NCBI GenBank assembly: GCA_002426025.1
Contig: DINP01000100.1
Coordinates: 1-17,506, forward strand
DNA from: Bacteroidales bacterium UBA5537
GTDB lineage: Bacteria; Bacteroidota; Bacteroidia; Bacteroidales; Lentimicrobiaceae
Direction of reading: 5' to 3'
DNA length: 17,506 nucleotides
Below, in pieces: positions 14,820-17,506 of the stretch. Under the pieces are notes generated by a model. The model was not told the DNA's origin and searched no databases. It worked only from the letters and a program-made list of their open reading frames with translations. Position 1 is the first letter of the stretch; every line of letters begins with the position of its first letter. Position numbers and translations under genes: made by a program.

Positions 14820-15047
14820 TTACTTAACTGGAATTGCAGCAATTGAATCAGCTATCCTCTGCTGCTCAGCGGCAACAGCATTGATTGAATCCTGAACCCT
14901 CATGGCTTCAGCTTCAACAACTGCGATAGAGTCAGCTACCCTGATTGAATCAAGACGAGCTTGTTCTGCTTTCTGTTCTGCACTTGGTCCGCAAGCAACT
15001 AAAGTTGCCAGTCCGGCTACTACTAAAATCTGTGATAATGTTTTCAT
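14820..15047 (-). CDS. Small alanine-rich repeat lipoprotein
   Basis: 75-aa predicted lipoprotein of unknown function. Seen: a signal peptide with lipobox LVAC (lipidated Cys19), then about 56 residues rich in Ala, Asp, Ser, Ile, Glu and Gln that should form one long helix. The triplet DSI occurs at 33, 39, 53 and 67; the last three are exactly 14 residues (two heptads) apart and each is preceded by R-x-x or R-x. Such a helix could trimerise as a coiled coil in the manner of Lpp, but no C-terminal Lys-Tyr-Arg-type peptidoglycan anchor of Lpp is seen, although the last residue is Lys. It has its own promoter and strong terminator, which supports a real, probably well-expressed gene. Similar short DSI-repeat lipoproteins are common in Bacteroidota as hypothetical proteins (general impression, not checked). 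Confidence 0.82.
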   Translation of the reverse strand: MKTLSQILVVAGLATLVACGPSAEQKAEQARLDSIRVADSIAVVEAEAMRVQDSINAVAAEQQRIADSIAAIPVK

Positions 15048-15072
15048 GTTTGTGTGTTAGTTTAAAACAAGG

Positions 15073-15105
15073 CAAAGATAAATAAAAACCATATTAAAAT
15101 GCAAG
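15073..15105 (-). promoter_or_regulatory. Promoter of the small lipoprotein gene
   Basis: On the minus strand an exact TAnnTTTG (TATCTTTG, at 15080-15073) lies 25 nt upstream of the lipoprotein ATG. A CTTG at 15105-15102 gives a near-consensus -33 element at a 21-nt gap. Transcription would begin near 15066, leaving a leader of about 20 nt. Confidence 0.65.
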
Positions 15106-15195
15106 CTTTTTGCAAAATATTTTAATCTTTTTTTAATCGCACTATAGTACTGTATATCAATGTATTATATCCATTTCTGAATTTATTTTTATTAA

Positions 15196-15217
15196 TTGAC
15201 CTTAAATTGACCTTAAA
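15196..15217. repeat. Tandem 11-bp direct repeat TTGACCTTAAA x2
   Basis: TTGACCTTAAA occurs twice without a gap (15196-15206 and 15207-15217), placing the two copies about one helical turn apart. It lies in the divergent region between the lipoprotein and rarA promoters, roughly 90 bp from one and 105 bp from the other. Confidence 0.85.
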
Positions 15218-15300
15218 ATGGGCTGAATTTTTGTCTGTTTTTCACTCAAATTGTGTCATTTCTTTAATTTCATTAAAATGAGCTCATCCAAACTTTGACA

Positions 15301-15331
15301 TTTATCGGCAGAAAAATATGGCTTATCTTTG
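15301..15331 (+). promoter_or_regulatory. Promoter of rarA-kdsA
   Basis: An exact TAnnTTTG (TATCTTTG, 15324-15331) lies 19 nt before the ATG at 15351. At the ideal 19-nt gap upstream the sequence is TTTA (15301-15304), one mismatch from TTTG. A perfect TTTG at 15294-15297 would need a 26-nt gap. The element overlaps the first codons of the longer open frame beginning at 15318, which argues for the later start. Confidence 0.6.
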
Positions 15332-15350
15332 TCCGTGCATACAATATAAA

Positions 15351-16634
15351 ATGTCTGAAACAGCAAAATTTCCGCCTCTAGCAGAGCAACTCCGCCCCGA
15401 TTCTTTCAATGGTTATGTTGGCCAGCAGCATCTTGTAGGTGGAAATGGCGTACTCAGACTTGCGGTTGAATCGGGAAATCTGCCATCCATGATCTTTTGG
15501 GGACCGCCCGGTGTAGGCAAAACAACACTTGCTTTTATTATTTCACAATCACTCAGCCGCCCGTTCTACACCTTAAGTGCTATAAATTCTGGTGTTAAAG
15601 ATATCAGGGAAGTAATTGATATTGCTAAAACATCGGCATCCAATGCCATTTTATTTATTGATGAAATTCACCGTTTCAGTAAGTCGCAGCAGGATTCCTT
15701 GTTGGGTGCGGTAGAGAAAGGAATAGTAACACTAATAGGCGCAACCACTGAGAACCCATCATTTGAAGTGATTGGTCCACTGCTGTCGAGATGCCAGGTT
15801 TACGTGCTCAAATCACTTACCGAAGACGAACTCAAAACCATCATCGCGAAAGCGATCAAAAAAATTAAAGAAACAACAGGCATTGACCTTCAGATAAAAG
15901 AAGATGAAGCCCTGATGCGTATTTCAGGCGGAGATGCCCGAAAACTTCTGAATGCAATCGAGATCATTGCCGGCACCTCAAAGGCTGAAAGCGGTAAACT
16001 TGAGATTGACAACGCCAGGACCCTGAAAATCATACAGCAGAACCTTGCCCTGTATGATAAAAAAGGTGAAATGCATTATGATATCATTTCAGCCTTTATA
16101 AAATCCTTGCGCGGCAGCGACCCAAACGCGGCTGTTTATTGGCTTGCCCGTATGATTGAATCGGGAGAAGACCCGCTTTTTATTGCCCGTCGGATGCTGA
16201 TTCTGGCTTCGGAAGATATTGGGAATGCCAATCCCAATGCACTATTACTGGCAAATTCATGTTTTGATGCGGTTCATAAAACCGGTTATCCCGAATGCAG
16301 GATCATCCTGTCGCAATGCGCTACCTATCTTGCATGTTCGCCCAAAAGTAACGCTTCTTATATGGCCATTGAAGATGCACTGGCAATGGTAAGAAGCAAA
16401 GGTGATCTGCCTGTTCCTTTGCAAATAAGGAACGCACCTACCAGACTGATGAAGAACCTGGGTTATGGCGCTGAGTATAAGTATGCCCACAGTTTTGAAG
16501 GCAATTTTACCGAACTCGAATTTATGCCCGACCAGATTGCCGGCACAAAATTCTATGAGCCAGGCAATAACCCGCGTGAAAATGAGTTCAGAACAAGATT
16601 GAAACACCTATGGAAAAACAAGTATAAATATTAG
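15351..16634 (+). CDS. rarA: Replication-associated recombination protein A (RarA/MgsA AAA+ ATPase)
   Basis: 427-aa AAA+ ATPase of the RarA/MgsA/WRNIP1 family, which acts at stalled replication forks. Residues numbered from the ATG at 15351: Walker A GPPGVGKTT (51-59), Walker B ILFIDEIHRF (100-109), sensor-1 region GATTENPSFE (130-139), arginine-finger candidate R147 in LLSR, sensor-2 SGGDARKL (192-199), then the RarA-specific C-terminal region with SDPNAAVYWLARM, ASEDIGNANP and NAPTRLMKNLGYG. Length and motifs are those of a complete family member. An ATG at 15318 is in frame but would add 11 residues (MAYLCPCIQYK) unlike the family and would overlap the promoter -7 box, so I prefer 15351. 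kdsA follows after 11 nt and is probably cotranscribed. Confidence 0.95.
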   Translation: MSETAKFPPLAEQLRPDSFNGYVGQQHLVGGNGVLRLAVESGNLPSMIFWGPPGVGKTTLAFIISQSLSRPFYTLSAINSGVKDIREVIDIAKTSASNAILFIDEIHRFSKSQQDSLLGAVEKGIVTLIGATTENPSFEVIGPLLSRCQVYVLKSLTEDELKTIIAKAIKKIKETTGIDLQIKEDEALMRISGGDARKLLNAIEIIAGTSKAESGKLEIDNARTLKIIQQNLALYDKKGEMHYDIISAFIKSLRGSDPNAAVYWLARMIESGEDPLFIARRMLILASEDIGNANPNALLLANSCFDAVHKTGYPECRIILSQCATYLACSPKSNASYMAIEDALAMVRSKGDLPVPLQIRNAPTRLMKNLGYGAEYKYAHSFEGNFTELEFMPDQIAGTKFYEPGNNPRENEFRTRLKHLWKNKYKY

Positions 16635-16645
16635 GTATTACCAAT

Positions 16646-17479
16646 ATGAGCAAACCAATGATTCCCAATATAGATGGTTTAAATAAGTTTGACAGCGAAA
16701 ACTTCTTCCTGATAGCCGGGCCTTGTGTGGTTGAAGACCGAAAAATGCCCATGGAAATTGCCATCAAGATAAAAGAGATTGCCGACAGGCTCGAAATCCC
16801 TTTTATTTTTAAAGCTTCCTATCGAAAGGCAAACCGTTCAAAATCATCATCCTTCAGCGGAATCGGCGATATTGTTGCACTTGAATGCCTGGGTGAAGTT
16901 AAAGCAAAACTCGGAATTCCGGTTATTACCGATATCCACAATCCGGATGAGGCAGCGATAGCAGCCAGCTATGTTGATGCTTTGCAAATACCTGCTTTCC
17001 TTTGCAGACAATCAGACCTGCTCGAAGCGGCAGCGCTTACGGGAAAATGGGTGAATATAAAGAAAGGTCAGTTTCTCTCTCCTGAATCAATGAAATTTGC
17101 TGTTGAAAAAGTGAAAGAAGCAGGAAACAGCAATGTTATGGTTACCGACCGCGGCACTATGCTTGGCTATCACGATCTGGTAGTTGATATGCGCTCCATT
17201 CCGGTTATGAGAGGTATGGATATACCAGTAATACTTGATATTACACATTCTCTTCAACAACCCAACCAAAAAGAAGGAGTAACAGGCGGAAATCCGGCAA
17301 TGATTTCAACTATAGGTAAAGCCGGAATTGCAGTCGGGGCTGATGGTATTTTTCTCGAAACGCATCCTGATCCATCTTCAGCAAAATCTGACGGAGCTAA
17401 TATGCTACCACTCCAACATCTTGAAAAACTACTTACCGATCTGGTTATGATTCGCCAGGCTTATCTTAAAACTATATAA
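16646..17479 (+). CDS. kdsA: 3-deoxy-8-phosphooctulonate synthase (Kdo8P synthase), metal-dependent type
   Basis: 277-aa cytosolic enzyme (EC 2.5.1.55) that condenses phosphoenolpyruvate with arabinose 5-phosphate to Kdo 8-phosphate, for the lipopolysaccharide inner core. Seen: IAGPCVVE (23-30), FKASYRKANRS (55-65) with the Kdo8P-type KANRS signature, ITDIHNPDEA, LQIPAFLCRQSDL, VNIKKGQF, VTDRGTMLGY, and FLETHPDP. Class I metal ligands known from the Aquifex enzyme are all present: C27 (Asn in the metal-free E. coli type), H201, E238 and D249. This supports a metal-dependent enzyme and a Gram-negative envelope. The gene is complete, with TAA at 17477-17479, and lies 11 nt after rarA. Other Kdo genes are not in the window. 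Confidence 0.97.
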   Translation: MSKPMIPNIDGLNKFDSENFFLIAGPCVVEDRKMPMEIAIKIKEIADRLEIPFIFKASYRKANRSKSSSFSGIGDIVALECLGEVKAKLGIPVITDIHNPDEAAIAASYVDALQIPAFLCRQSDLLEAAALTGKWVNIKKGQFLSPESMKFAVEKVKEAGNSNVMVTDRGTMLGYHDLVVDMRSIPVMRGMDIPVILDITHSLQQPNQKEGVTGGNPAMISTIGKAGIAVGADGIFLETHPDPSSAKSDGANMLPLQHLEKLLTDLVMIRQAYLKTI

Positions 17480-17506
17480 GCAAAGGGATCTTTAAGAAAC
17501 ACCGGG

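Larger units (their letters stand above)
15048..15350. other. AT-rich divergent intergenic region with tandem repeat
   Basis: About 300 bp between the divergent lipoprotein and rarA genes. It holds the lipoprotein promoter on the left, the rarA promoter on the right, an 11-bp tandem direct repeat at 15196-15217 and a 10-bp palindrome ATGAGCTCAT at 15278-15287. I see no protein gene and no recognisable structured RNA. Confidence 0.6.

Noticed and set aside
1..17506. Mobile element, prophage, CRISPR or defence island
   Set aside because: No integrase, transposase, phage structural gene, regular repeat-spacer array or known defence gene was seen; the gene content is chromosomal housekeeping.

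Overview
The window looks like an ordinary chromosomal stretch of a Gram-negative member of the Bacteroidota. The signs are a TonB-dependent receptor with an N-terminal carboxypeptidase-regulatory-like domain, Kdo synthesis (lipopolysaccharide), very weak Shine-Dalgarno sequences, and several promoters of the Bacteroidota form TTTG / TAnnTTTG. Nothing suggests a prophage, insertion sequence, CRISPR array or conjugative element, and I see no tRNA or rRNA gene. There are thirteen protein genes, all apparently intact.

Layout, left to right. (1) 31-2970 (+): a short DNA polymerase III alpha-type polymerase with a degenerate PHP domain, noticeably richer in GC than what follows. (2) 2979-5939 (-): a soluble PAS/PAS/PAS/GAF hybrid histidine kinase with a C-terminal receiver, convergent with the polymerase with an 8-nt gap. 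(3) 6205-9061 (+): a consensus promoter, an FMN riboswitch, an intrinsic-terminator hairpin, then a single TonB-dependent receptor gene. The riboswitch makes this receptor a strong candidate for an outer-membrane flavin/riboflavin transporter, and it is the most interesting unit here. (4) 9085-9474 (-): a DUF302 protein. (5) 9573-12560 (+): a four-gene run with an MFS (DHA2-type) exporter, an HTATIP2-like atypical SDR, a single-domain rhodanese and a DUF2062 membrane protein; the last two overlap by 4 nt. (6) 14588-12557 (-): a DEAD-box RNA helicase followed 13 nt later by an SDR that lacks the usual YxxxK catalytic motif. (7) 15047-14820 (-): a small lipoprotein with a 14-residue DSI repeat, with its own promoter and a perfect 11-bp-stem terminator. 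(8) 15324-17479 (+): promoter, rarA (start corrected to 15351) and kdsA, the latter with the ligand set of the metal-dependent Kdo8P synthase class.

How the genes relate. The riboswitch-receptor unit should turn on when FMN is low. The MFS/SDR/rhodanese/DUF2062 genes are probably cotranscribed, but no shared pathway can be read from sequence. rarA (replication-fork maintenance) and kdsA are adjacent but functionally unrelated. The kinase has no response regulator or output gene beside it, so its partner must be elsewhere. I did not find a convincing multi-gene novel system. The best leads are the riboswitch-controlled receptor, the Cys-containing PAS domain of the kinase, the SDR with a replaced catalytic motif, and the repeat lipoprotein.
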